Source of the DNA: an alpha proteobacterium BAL199 | GTDB taxonomy: Bacteria; Pseudomonadota; Alphaproteobacteria; Thalassobaculales; Thalassobaculaceae | NCBI GenBank assembly: GCA_000171835.1 | Contig: ABHC01000005.1 | Location: forward strand, 124,001-188,000 | Direction: 5' to 3' | Length of the DNA stretch: 64,000 nt | Shown here: positions 8,906 to 17,372 of the stretch, piece by piece | Position numbering within the stretch: the first letter of the stretch is position 1 | Layout: each line of letters opens with the position of its first letter | Made by a program: the position numbers and the translations under genes | Notes under the pieces: model-generated | Database searches by the model: none | The model's input: the letters and a program-made list of their open reading frames with translations, nothing else | Told to the model about the DNA's origin: nothing

Positions 8906-10405
8906 GTGACATCATTGTCCCTGACCGCGTTGTCGGCCGTCGAGTTGCGGCGGCGGATCGGCACCAAGGAAATTTCGCCGGTGGAGCTTCTCGAGGCCTG
9001 CATCGAGCGGATCGAAGCGGTCAATCCGGCGGTGAACGCGATCGCTGCCAAGGCCTACGGGCGTGCCCGAGAGGAAGCCAAGGTTGCCGAAGCGGCAGTG
9101 CTGCGCGGCGACGCACTCGGCCGGCTGCACGGCCTGCCGGTCGGTGTGAAGGATTTGCAGGATACCGAGGGCGTGCTGACCACCCATGGTTCGCCGCTGT
9201 ACCGCAGCCACGTTCCAGCGCGGGACTCTGCTCAGATCGCCCTGGTTCGGGCGGCGGGAGCGATCGTAACGGCCAAGACCAATGTGCCGGAGTTCGGTGC
9301 CGGCGCCAATTCGCGCAATCCAGTGTGGGGAGCGACCGGCAACCCGTTCAACCCGACCCGGATCGCCGGCGGCTCGTCCGGCGGTTCGGCCGCGGCACTG
9401 GCCTGCGACATGCTGCCGATCTGCACCGGCTCGGACACCGGCGGCTCTCTGCGCATTCCGGCCGCGATCTGCGGCGTTGTCGGTTTCCGCCCGTCGCCGG
9501 GTCTGGTGCCGATGGACGGCCGACAGCTCGGCTGGACGCCGATCTCGGTTCTGGGGCCGATGGGCCGCACCGTTGCCGACACCCGGATGCTGTTCGCCGC
9601 CCAGGTCGGGGTCGACAGCCGGGATCCGTTGTCCCAGCCCATAAACCCCGACGCGATTGTCGCCAGCCGGCCCGCCGACCTCGGCCGGCTGCGGGTCGCC
9701 TGGACCACCGATTTTGGTCAGTGCCCGGTCAGCGCCGAGATCCGCTCTGTCATGCGAAAGCGCATGGACGAAATGCGGCACCTGTTTCTCACCGTCGACG
9801 AGGTCGCGTTCGACTTTGGCGAGGCTGATCGCTGCTTCGACGTCGTCCGCGCGCAGAATTTCCTGGCCCGCTACCGCGACACCTATGAGCGCGACCGCGA
9901 ACAACTGGGGCCGAACATCCGGGCGAACTATGAGATTGGCGCCGCCATGTCCTTGGCGGACGCAGCCTGGGCGCACGCCGAGCAGACCCGCATCTTTCGC
10001 CGCTTCCAGGAGACCTTCCAGGACTACGACCTGGTCATGGCCCCGACCACCCCGGTGTCGCCGTTCCCGTGGAGCGAGCTCTACCTCGCCGAGTTGGAAG
10101 GCGCGCCGTTGAAGAACTACTACCACTGGCTGGCGCTGACCTACGTCATCACCCTGGCGACCAACCCGTCGATCGCACTGCCCTGCGGCGTGGACGACCA
10201 TGGGATGCCGTTCGGCCTGCAGGTGGTCGGCCGCTTCGGCGGCGACATTGAACTGCTGGACGCCTCCGAGGCAATGGAACGGGCATTCGCGGGCGTCAGC
10301 GGGCTCGGCCGCCCGACCCCGGATCCAGCGATCTTGTCGACGCCGACTGCGGATCTGAAATCGATCGTCACTGCCGCACCGGACAAGAGCTTGGCCGAAC
10401 GGTAG
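8906..10405 (+). CDS. Amidase (amidase-signature family)
   Basis: This 499-residue amidase-signature hydrolase has the Ser-cisSer-Lys triad in place: Lys in LPVGVKDLQ (about residue 80), cis-Ser in AGGSSGGSA (about 155) and the nucleophile Ser in SDTGGSLRIP (about 180). The start is the GTG at 8906 with GGAGG 8 bases upstream. The frame stays open much further upstream, but that stretch lies inside the M81 gene in another frame and is not family-like. The product probably hydrolyses an amide released or imported by the upstream operon; the substrate is unknown. Confidence 0.92.
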   Translation: MTSLSLTALSAVELRRRIGTKEISPVELLEACIERIEAVNPAVNAIAAKAYGRAREEAKVAEAAVLRGDALGRLHGLPVGVKDLQDTEGVLTTHGSPLYRSHVPARDSAQIALVRAAGAIVTAKTNVPEFGAGANSRNPVWGATGNPFNPTRIAGGSSGGSAAALACDMLPICTGSDTGGSLRIPAAICGVVGFRPSPGLVPMDGRQLGWTPISVLGPMGRTVADTRMLFAAQVGVDSRDPLSQPINPDAIVASRPADLGRLRVAWTTDFGQCPVSAEIRSVMRKRMDEMRHLFLTVDEVAFDFGEADRCFDVVRAQNFLARYRDTYERDREQLGPNIRANYEIGAAMSLADAAWAHAEQTRIFRRFQETFQDYDLVMAPTTPVSPFPWSELYLAELEGAPLKNYYHWLALTYVITLATNPSIALPCGVDDHGMPFGLQVVGRFGGDIELLDASEAMERAFAGVSGLGRPTPDPAILSTPTADLKSIVTAAPDKSLAER

Positions 10406-10735
10406 ACCGCACTGTCGCCATCGGCATCTCGTCCGGGAGCCGTCGCGTCGACGAGAATTTCGAGCGCGATCGGTGCTGGTCGAAACGTCGCCGTTCAACC
10501 GCACCTCATGCAAAATCCCGCGTACTCAGCCTGATGCCCACGATGTGACGATGCCAGCATCTGGCCAAAAGGTATCGGCCCGAACTGGCCGCTACACGAA
10601 CCCTTGAACGTATGTACATGCGGGATGCTGAATGGTTCAGCCAGCGCAAATAGTGACTCCAACCATAGAGTGTTGCTAATATTTTCCTTCGATCAAAGCG
10701 CACCTCATTCAATCAATTAAGAACGGGAGGTAGAG
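10406..10735. other. Intergenic region
   Basis: This 330-bp stretch lies between the amidase and the cyclase genes. I see no credible gene. The second half becomes AT-richer and should hold the cyclase promoter. There is a small palindrome ATGTACAT near 10614 and a clear GGGAGG ribosome-binding site before 10736. Confidence 0.5.
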
Positions 10736-11782
10736 ATGCGATCAAACAGGTATATTGGCACAGTTGCCGCTGTTGCGGCGGCTCTGTTTCTAACAGCGCC
10801 GCTGAGTGCCGCAGGCGTGAATGACGATCCACTGAAAGAAAAATGGGCGCCGGGTCCTTGGGGACCGGACGACAAGGCCGGATCGGTCAATCGAACGACC
10901 CCCGCGATGGTCTTGAAAGCGGTCGGACTGGTCAAACAGGGGAAAACCGCAACTCTTGGAAAAGTCTATGCCGGCGATGCTCCGGCCTTCGGCTCTCGCG
11001 GCTGGCGGATGACCATTCCCGGTCTTCCGACCGGTGGACCGTTCGGCGAACACCAGTTGGTCTACAACGATGAGTATCTGGCGACCGAGATTGGCCAAAT
11101 CGGGACCCAGTTCGACGGCCCCGGCCACATCGGCACGATCACGTCAGAAGGCATGTTCTTCTACAACGGCCGCATTCTGGACCAGAGTGCCGGCGCCTAC
11201 GGCATGGGGCCGCTGGGCGTGGAGCACGTGGCCGAGAAGGGCTTTGTCTGTCGCGGCGTATTGCTGGATGCGGTAGCCCTGCGCGGTGGCCAATTGCCGA
11301 TCCCCGCGGGCAAAGGCGATCCCGGTATCATCACCGACGCCGATGTGGCGGCCATGGTGAAGAACCAGGGGATCGCGCCGATCAGTGAAGGTGATTGTGT
11401 CTTCCTGCATACCGGCCACGGCAATATCTGGCATCCCAAGGACTGGGACAAGTTTGACGCCGCCGAGAAATCCAAGCGGGTTGCCAATTTCAATGCCGGC
11501 GAACCGGGCTTCGGAATCTCGGCGTGCGAGTATCTCGCCGAACGCAAGATCATACTGACCGGCGCCGACACCTGGGCGGTCGAGGCGGTTCCAGGCGAAA
11601 ATGCCGACAAGCCGTTCGAGTGCCACCTGCAGATGCAAACCCGACGCGGTATCTGGAACCTGGAGAACCTGGACCTGAGCCAGCTAGTCGCCGACAAGGC
11701 TTACGAGTTCCTGTTCGTCTGGTCTCCACTGAAAATGAAGGGCGCCACCGGCTCGCCGGGAAATCCTGTCGCCCTGTATTGA
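10736..11782 (+). CDS. Exported cyclase family protein (kynurenine formamidase-like fold)
   Basis: This 348-residue protein of the putative-cyclase family contains metal-dependent hydrolases such as kynurenine formamidase. It has a Sec signal peptide ending near residue 25, so it is probably periplasmic. The family motif HxGTHxDxPxH appears as QIGTQFDGPGH at about residues 121-131: the Asp and last His are kept, but the two earlier His positions are Gln. Such longer, exported variants exist in the family. A perfect 11-bp hairpin follows the gene. The substrate is unknown. Confidence 0.82.
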   Translation: MRSNRYIGTVAAVAAALFLTAPLSAAGVNDDPLKEKWAPGPWGPDDKAGSVNRTTPAMVLKAVGLVKQGKTATLGKVYAGDAPAFGSRGWRMTIPGLPTGGPFGEHQLVYNDEYLATEIGQIGTQFDGPGHIGTITSEGMFFYNGRILDQSAGAYGMGPLGVEHVAEKGFVCRGVLLDAVALRGGQLPIPAGKGDPGIITDADVAAMVKNQGIAPISEGDCVFLHTGHGNIWHPKDWDKFDAAEKSKRVANFNAGEPGFGISACEYLAERKIILTGADTWAVEAVPGENADKPFECHLQMQTRRGIWNLENLDLSQLVADKAYEFLFVWSPLKMKGATGSPGNPVALY

Positions 11783-11808
11783 TGCGCATCGAGTGATCGT
11801 CCGTGACA

Positions 11809-11839
11809 TTCGGGAGCCGGTGCGAACGCGGCTCCCGAA
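11809..11839 (+). terminator. Hairpin, probable terminator of the cyclase gene
   Basis: Arms TTCGGGAGCCG (11809-11819) and CGGCTCCCGAA (11829-11839) form a perfect 11-bp stem 27 bp after the cyclase stop codon. No long T-run follows, so termination efficiency is uncertain. Confidence 0.6.
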
Positions 11840-12041
11840 CTGTCTTCGGGGGGAACCGACCTTTACCCAGCCATCTCCGGTACTCAACACGGTCATCTGA
11901 CACAAGACGCCGGTGTGGCTTCACCCGCCGGTGCAGGCCGATCCGGTTATGGTGTTGACTGGGGGCCGATGGCCATCCGGTGAATGTCGAGTAAAACTCC
12001 CGCTGGTGGTGCAGCGTGAGCGGGTGATGGAGGGACAGCAC

Positions 12042-13193
12042 ATGACCGATACGGCACCCGCTCCCAGACTGGGCGAAGGGCGGATCAGCGGCGGGGCGGC
12101 AGTGGCGGTCGGACTGCTGAGCGTCGCGGCGGTGCTATGCCTGCGCTATCCTGGATGGCTCAGCACGCCGGAGTTGCGCGCTTACTACAGTGCCTATCTC
12201 GACCTGCTGCGGCTGGTGTTGGCGGTTGCCATGGTAGCCGGCGTCTTCCTGGCGGTGATCAGCCTGTGCCTTAACCGCCGCAAGTACCAGGGCGCGATCG
12301 GTTTGAGCGCTATCCTGTTTGCCACCCTGCTGGGCGGACCCTATGCGCCGTTGCCGGAGTTCACCCAGCCGAACGCGTATCTCGGACTCGACTGGCTGGT
12401 GCTCGACCTGTTCTTCACAGGAGCGGCCTTCATCGCGCTGGAACGCGTGTTCCCGAGTGTCGTCGCCAAGCAGCCCATCCTGCGCCCGGAGTGGCAACTC
12501 GACCTGTTGTATTTCGGAGTCAACCACCTGCTGATCGGGGCGTTCCTGCTGGCCTCGACGCATTTTGCGCACGGCCTGTTCGGCTGGGCGGTCAGTCCCT
12601 GGCTGCAGGCCGAGGTCGCGGCGCTGCCGGCCATACTGCGCTTCGTTCTGGTGATTCTGGCCGCCGACCTTGTGGAGTACGTCTCCCACCGCGCCTACCA
12701 CGAAGTGCCGTTCCTGTGGCGCTTGCATGCCGTGCACCACTCGCCTCACCACATGGACTGGCTGTCCGGCTCGCGACTGCACCTGGGTGAGATCCTGGCC
12801 ACCCGCTCGTTGATCCTGGTGCCGATCTTCCTGCTCGGGTTCCCGCAGGACACCATCTTCGCCTACATCATCTTCGTGTCAGTGCAGAGCGTGGTGATCC
12901 ATTCCAACCTTGCGCTGCACCTGGGGCCGCTGCGCTACGTGTTGGTGACGCCGCAGTTCCACCACTGGCACCACGCCTCCGATGCCGAGGCACTGGACCG
13001 CAACTACTGCGCCCACACTCCAATTTTCGATCTGCTGTTCGGCACCTTCCACCTGCCCGCGAAGCGCTGGCCGAAGACCTACGGCACGGTGAAGCCTATC
13101 CCTGGCGGCTTCCTCGCCCAGTTCAGCTACCCGTTCACAGGGCGGGCGCCAACGGCAACCTACGGCTCCCAACCCGGCGCCGACCCCGATTAA
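12042..13193 (+). CDS. Sterol desaturase / fatty-acid hydroxylase superfamily membrane protein
   Basis: This 383-residue integral membrane di-iron enzyme has the three histidine clusters of the family: SHRAYHE (about residue 215), LHAVHHSPHH (about 228) and FHHWHH (about 306). Several hydrophobic helices precede the first cluster. Such enzymes hydroxylate or desaturate lipids using O2; the substrate here is unknown. ATG 12042 is preferred because GGAGGGA lies just upstream. An in-frame ATG at 12027 is the alternative, and the open frame further upstream is not family-like. The terminator about 150 bp downstream has been split by an IS1182-family element. Confidence 0.88.
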   Translation: MTDTAPAPRLGEGRISGGAAVAVGLLSVAAVLCLRYPGWLSTPELRAYYSAYLDLLRLVLAVAMVAGVFLAVISLCLNRRKYQGAIGLSAILFATLLGGPYAPLPEFTQPNAYLGLDWLVLDLFFTGAAFIALERVFPSVVAKQPILRPEWQLDLLYFGVNHLLIGAFLLASTHFAHGLFGWAVSPWLQAEVAALPAILRFVLVILAADLVEYVSHRAYHEVPFLWRLHAVHHSPHHMDWLSGSRLHLGEILATRSLILVPIFLLGFPQDTIFAYIIFVSVQSVVIHSNLALHLGPLRYVLVTPQFHHWHHASDAEALDRNYCAHTPIFDLLFGTFHLPAKRWPKTYGTVKPIPGGFLAQFSYPFTGRAPTATYGSQPGADPD

Positions 13194-13349
13194 CGGCTCA
13201 TCTTTGTTATTCAACCGGGCAAGGTTTCTTGTGCCTTCGGGATCCGCATCATCGTCCCGGGCGAATTGCTGAATTCTGGTTCCAGCGGGTGTTGGCGTGG
13301 CAACCTGCGCCCCATCTATCGCGTCGAGCCATCCTTGACCGAGCCCTCA

Positions 13350-14926
13350 GAGCCTGTTGCTGAATGAGTCTGGCTTGACGGCATGAAGCAGCTATCCGGT
13401 GATTTTGCCCTCAGACGGCATTTTTCTTGTCCAATTGCTTCAGTTCAAGAGCCATTTTCCACCCTTTCTTCCTCTGCGGACGGACTCCGAGTGTAGTTTT
13501 TTGATGTTGTGGGCGGCGCAGTGCAGGTTCCATTCACCCTGGGTCTCCTGCTCCCCGCGCATCATGAATCCGTCTGCGCCCTGGGTCTCCTTCATTTGCC
13601 CGAACACCGGTTCCACGGTCTGGCCGCGCAGCCGGTAAAGTTTTCGGCCCCGTTGGGTCAGGAGCTTACGCTCCATCTGGTCACGGGCACTCATGTCCCT
13701 GGGTATACGGCCCCGGGGTGGTGGAGCATCACGCATCGCCTTGCGCTGCTTCCAATCCTTAGTGGTGGCGATCAGGTATTCGCATTCCGCTGTTTCCGTG
13801 GCCGCGTTCTCGTCAGACCAATAGCCCGCGTCAAACAGGCCAACCCCCAGCACCGCCTCGTCGCCGGTCACCGCCTCCATCATCGTCAGGGTCCGGGCAA
13901 TCATCGGGGCCAGTTGGCGAACGTCGTTGGCCTGGTTCGTCACATCGGTGGCGAGGATGATCTGGTCCGCCGTCACCACCGCCTGGGCATTGTACCCCTG
14001 GAGATATCCCTTGCGGCTCTTCATGATCCGGCTGTCCGGGTCGCTCACGTTGGCCTTGGCCTCTTCCTTGACAACCGCCTCGGCTGTCTTCGGCTTCCGC
14101 CCGCGTTTGGCTTTTCCGTTCGCCTTTTCCTCGGCAATCCGGGCGTTGATCTTCTCCTGCTGCTCGACCCGTTGATGGTCGGCTTCGCGCAAGAGACGTT
14201 CATGACAGGAGCGAAGACGGGACAGCCGATCTGACGGCTTCCTCAGCCCGACGGGAACATCGTCACCTCGGCCCTCCCCGAACATCCCGTCCTCGGCGGC
14301 ATCGATCGCCTCGGCCTCCGACAGCATGGCGGCAACCTCCGCCTCCAGGGACTTCGAGGTCTGGTTCGCCGCAAGCGACGCATTTGCCTTCACCTTGGTC
14401 CCATCCAGCGCCACCACGCCCAACCGCACCAGCCCCGCCGCATGACACAGCTTCAGGACCTCCACGAACAGGGTCTCCAGGTCGCCCCGGTGCCGCTTGC
14501 GGAACCGCGCTATCACGCTGTGGTCGGGAACCTCGGCGCACACGATCGTCCGAAACCCAGCATCCCGCACGCACAGGCGCTCGATCTTGCGGCTTGAGCG
14601 TTGCCCGTTCGCATACGCATAAACAAGGAGACTAACCATCATCCTCGGCGCGAACGGTGGCGCTCCCGACCCACGCTTCCGGTAGTGCGTCTCGAATGCC
14701 GATAGATCCATCAAACCCACGGCATCCAGAAGAAGGTGCACGAGGTCTGTGTCCGGAACCCAATCCGCCATGTCCACCGGCAGAAGAAACCGCTGCCTAC
14801 GATCTGGTTCTCGGTAAAAATTTGCCATCTCCCCCCCCTTCAAATTGCCTCTCCCAACGGAATCAGGACCCCGTCAGTGGGTCAAGCGGAGATCGTCGGT
14901 GGAACCGGTGATTCTGCAACAGCCTC
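13350..14926 (-). mobile_element. Complete IS1182-family insertion sequence
   Basis: The 1577-bp element has imperfect terminal repeats: GAGCCTGTTGCTGAAT at the left end, and the reverse complement of the right end reads GAGGCTGTTGCAGAAT. It is flanked by the 4-bp direct repeat CTCA (13346-13349 and 14927-14930). It carries one transposase gene on the minus strand. Removing the element and one CTCA regenerates GAGCCCTCAGGGCTC followed by CTTTT, an intrinsic terminator, so the element landed in the loop of a hairpin. Confidence 0.9.
13440..14828 (-). CDS. IS1182-family transposase
   Basis: This 462-residue DDE transposase has its catalytic residues in ALDGTKVKA (D142), GLFDAGYWS (D333) and TVEPVFGQMKE (E406). 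The central region is rich in Lys, Arg and Glu and helical, as usual in the family. The ATG at 14828 is preferred because GGGGGGGAG lies directly upstream. No internal stop or frameshift is seen, so the element may be active. Confidence 0.93.
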   Translation of the reverse strand: MANFYREPDRRQRFLLPVDMADWVPDTDLVHLLLDAVGLMDLSAFETHYRKRGSGAPPFAPRMMVSLLVYAYANGQRSSRKIERLCVRDAGFRTIVCAEVPDHSVIARFRKRHRGDLETLFVEVLKLCHAAGLVRLGVVALDGTKVKANASLAANQTSKSLEAEVAAMLSEAEAIDAAEDGMFGEGRGDDVPVGLRKPSDRLSRLRSCHERLLREADHQRVEQQEKINARIAEEKANGKAKRGRKPKTAEAVVKEEAKANVSDPDSRIMKSRKGYLQGYNAQAVVTADQIILATDVTNQANDVRQLAPMIARTLTMMEAVTGDEAVLGVGLFDAGYWSDENAATETAECEYLIATTKDWKQRKAMRDAPPPRGRIPRDMSARDQMERKLLTQRGRKLYRLRGQTVEPVFGQMKETQGADGFMMRGEQETQGEWNLHCAAHNIKKLHSESVRRGRKGGKWLLN

Positions 14927-14975
14927 CTCAGGGCTCCTTTTGTGATCACGCACAATCAGGAACGGAAAAAATTCC

Positions 14976-15851
14976 ATGAGCAATGCATCCGATTACACGC
15001 CACCGAGCGTCTGGACATGGAACAAGGAAAACGGCGGTCGTTTCGCCAACATCAACCGGCCGATCGCCGGGCCGACCCATGACAAGGAACTGCCGGTCGG
15101 CAAGCATCCCCTGCAGCTCTATTCTTTGGCGACGCCCAATGGGGTCAAGGTCACAATCATGCTGGAGGAGCTTCTGGCGACCGGACACAGCGGCGCGGAG
15201 TACGATGCCTGGCTGATCAAGATCGGTGACGGCGACCAGTTCGGCAGCGGCTTCGTCGGGGTCAACCCGAACTCCAAGATCCCGGCGCTGATGGACCACA
15301 GCACATCGAAGCCGACCCGGGTGTTCGAGTCGGGCGCCATCCTGCTCTACCTCGCCGAGAAGTTCGGGGCCTTCCTGCCGAAGGATCCGGCCAAGCGGAC
15401 CGAGGCCCTGAACTGGCTGTTCTGGCAGATGGGCAGCGCGCCGTACCTCGGCGGTGGATTCGGCCATTTCTACGCCTACGCGCCATTCAAGATCGAATAC
15501 GCCATCGACCGCTTCGCCATGGAGGTGAAGCGCCAGTTGGACGTGCTGAACAGGCATCTGGCTGACAACGAGTACATGGCCGGCGACGAATACTCGATCG
15601 CCGACATGGCGATCTGGCCGTGGTACGGAAACCTCACCCTGCCCGGCGCGATCTACAACGATTCCGCTACCTTCCTGGAAGCCCACACCTACACCAACGT
15701 CGTCCGCTGGCAGAAGCAGATCGCCACGCGCGATCCCGTCAAGCGCGGGCGGATCGTCAACCGGCGGTCCGGGGAGCCGGCCGAGCAGCTTCACGAACGC
15801 CACGACGCGAGTGACTTCGACACCAAGACGCAAGACAAGCTGGCCGGATAG
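14976..15851 (+). CDS. yghU: Glutathione S-transferase, YghU type (disulfide-bond oxidoreductase)
   Basis: This 291-residue protein has the long N-terminal arm and overall layout of YghU/GstB-like glutathione transferases, which reduce disulfides using two glutathione molecules. Typical blocks are PPSVWTWNKENGGRFANINR, then PVGKHPLQLYSLATPNGVKV opening the thioredoxin-like domain, VNPNSKIPALMD and VFESGAILLYLAEK for glutathione binding, and an all-helical C-terminal domain with YSIADMAIWPWYG. It starts 50 bp after the IS1182 element, so its native promoter may have been altered. A strong terminator hairpin follows. Confidence 0.93.
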   Translation: MSNASDYTPPSVWTWNKENGGRFANINRPIAGPTHDKELPVGKHPLQLYSLATPNGVKVTIMLEELLATGHSGAEYDAWLIKIGDGDQFGSGFVGVNPNSKIPALMDHSTSKPTRVFESGAILLYLAEKFGAFLPKDPAKRTEALNWLFWQMGSAPYLGGGFGHFYAYAPFKIEYAIDRFAMEVKRQLDVLNRHLADNEYMAGDEYSIADMAIWPWYGNLTLPGAIYNDSATFLEAHTYTNVVRWQKQIATRDPVKRGRIVNRRSGEPAEQLHERHDASDFDTKTQDKLAG

Positions 15852-15859
15852 CGATCAAG

Positions 15860-15890
15860 GCGACGGGAGCCGGTAACGGTCTCCCGTCGC
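15860..15890 (+). terminator. Terminator-like hairpin after the yghU-type gene
   Basis: Arms GCGACGGGAG (15860-15869) and CTCCCGTCGC (15881-15890) pair perfectly over 10 bp around an 11-base loop, 9 bp after the stop codon. No strong T-run follows. Confidence 0.6.
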
Positions 15891-16016
15891 TGGACGGCCG
15901 TGGCACGGCGCTATTACACACGGGCATAGCCGAAGCCGAGTTGGCTGGGTAGCCTGCGCTAGTCGCCTGCCCTTCCAGCCACCCTTCCTGGCAACCCGTC
16001 CTGGACTTTCACTCTG

Positions 16017-17324
16017 ATGACCGCACCTGTCCCAACCATTCCAACCTCCGTCGATGTCGTCGTGATCGGCGGCGGCATCGCCGGTGTCTGCACCGCGTAC
16101 TATCTGGCCCGATCCGGAGTGAAGGTGGCGCTGTGCGAGAAGGGCCGGATTGCCGGCGAGCAGTCGTCGCGGAACTGGGGCTGGATCCGCAAGCAGGGCC
16201 GCGACCTGCGCGAGATGCCGCTGATGATCGAGAGCCTGCGGTGCTGGCACGCCCTGATCCCCGAACTCGACGAGGATATCGGCTTCAAGGTCGGCGGCGT
16301 CACCTACCTTGCCGACAACGAGAAAGACCTGCAGCGGCACGAGGCCTGGCTGGAGAGTGTTGGGACCTTCCAGCTCGACAGCCGGATGCTGAGCCCGGCG
16401 GAAGCCGACGCCATGCTCGGCCGCACCGACCGCCGCCTCCTCGGCGCCCTGCACACCGCCAGCGACGCCCGCGCCGAACCGGCTAAAGCCGTGCCGGCGA
16501 TCGCCCGCGCCGCCGATCGGCTCGGGGCCACAATCCTGACTGACACCGCGGTGCGCAGCATCGACCGCGAGGCCGGCCGGATATCGGGTGTCGTCACCGA
16601 ACACGGCCGGATCGCCTGCCAGTCCGTCGTCTTGGCCGGCGGCGTGTGGTCGCGGCCGTTCCTGGAGAACATCGGCCTCGATCTGCCGCAGTTGGCGGTG
16701 CGCTCATCGGTGCAGCGCACGACATCGGCGCCTCGGCTGTCGGAAAGCACGTTCGGCGGGGTCGGCGCCTCGATCCGGCCGCGCCAGGACGGCGGCTACA
16801 CCGTCGCCCGCAGCGGGGCGGCGCAGTTCGACATCATCCCGGCCGCCTTCACACATTTCTGGTCGTTCGCGCCGACCCTGCGCGCGCAATGGCGGATCAT
16901 GAAGATCCGTTTCGGCCGGCCGTTCTTCGACGCCTGGGGTCAGCGGCGGTGGCGCGACGACCAAATGAGCCCGTTCGAGGCAGTGCGCGTGCTCGACCCG
17001 ACCCCGGACGGCGTCCTGCTTGACGACGTCATGCGCACCGCGCGCCAGCTGTATCCGCAGCTGGCCGAGGCCGTGCCGGCAGAACGCTGGGCCGGCATGA
17101 TCGACGTCACCCCGGACGAGGTGCCGGCGCTCGGACCGATCGACGCCGTGCCCGGCCTGTTCCTGGCAACCGGCCTGTCGGGCCACGGCTTCGGAATCGG
17201 CCCGGGGCTCGGCTACGCCATGGCCCAGATGGTGCGGGGCGAGCCGACAGTCGTCGACCTGTCGGCCCTGCGGTACTCCCGATTCAAGGAACCCGGCGGC
17301 ATTGTGACAGCGGCGGAGGTCTGA
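16017..17324 (+). CDS. FAD-dependent amine/amino-acid oxidoreductase (DAO family)
   Basis: This 435-residue flavoenzyme has an N-terminal dinucleotide-binding motif, VVVIGGGIAGVCTAYYLA (about residues 11-28), and the DAO-family C-terminal FAD block GLFLATGLSGHGFGIGPGLG. In between is the substrate domain, including SSRNWGWIRKQGRD, a stretch common in bacterial DadA/glycine-oxidase-like proteins. No signal peptide is seen, so it should be cytoplasmic or membrane-associated. It oxidises an amine or D-amino acid, but the substrate cannot be inferred. It stands alone. Confidence 0.88.
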   Translation: MTAPVPTIPTSVDVVVIGGGIAGVCTAYYLARSGVKVALCEKGRIAGEQSSRNWGWIRKQGRDLREMPLMIESLRCWHALIPELDEDIGFKVGGVTYLADNEKDLQRHEAWLESVGTFQLDSRMLSPAEADAMLGRTDRRLLGALHTASDARAEPAKAVPAIARAADRLGATILTDTAVRSIDREAGRISGVVTEHGRIACQSVVLAGGVWSRPFLENIGLDLPQLAVRSSVQRTTSAPRLSESTFGGVGASIRPRQDGGYTVARSGAAQFDIIPAAFTHFWSFAPTLRAQWRIMKIRFGRPFFDAWGQRRWRDDQMSPFEAVRVLDPTPDGVLLDDVMRTARQLYPQLAEAVPAERWAGMIDVTPDEVPALGPIDAVPGLFLATGLSGHGFGIGPGLGYAMAQMVRGEPTVVDLSALRYSRFKEPGGIVTAAEV

Positions 17325-17372
17325 GCGCGCTCAACGAAGCGGCACCCAACCGACCGCCACCGCTGCACCAGT

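Noticed and set aside
7428-8915. A 495-codon antisense frame opposite the M81 peptidase.
   Set aside because: It is a shadow frame with Asp/His/Gln-rich composition and no motif, while the plus-strand M81 motifs are clear.
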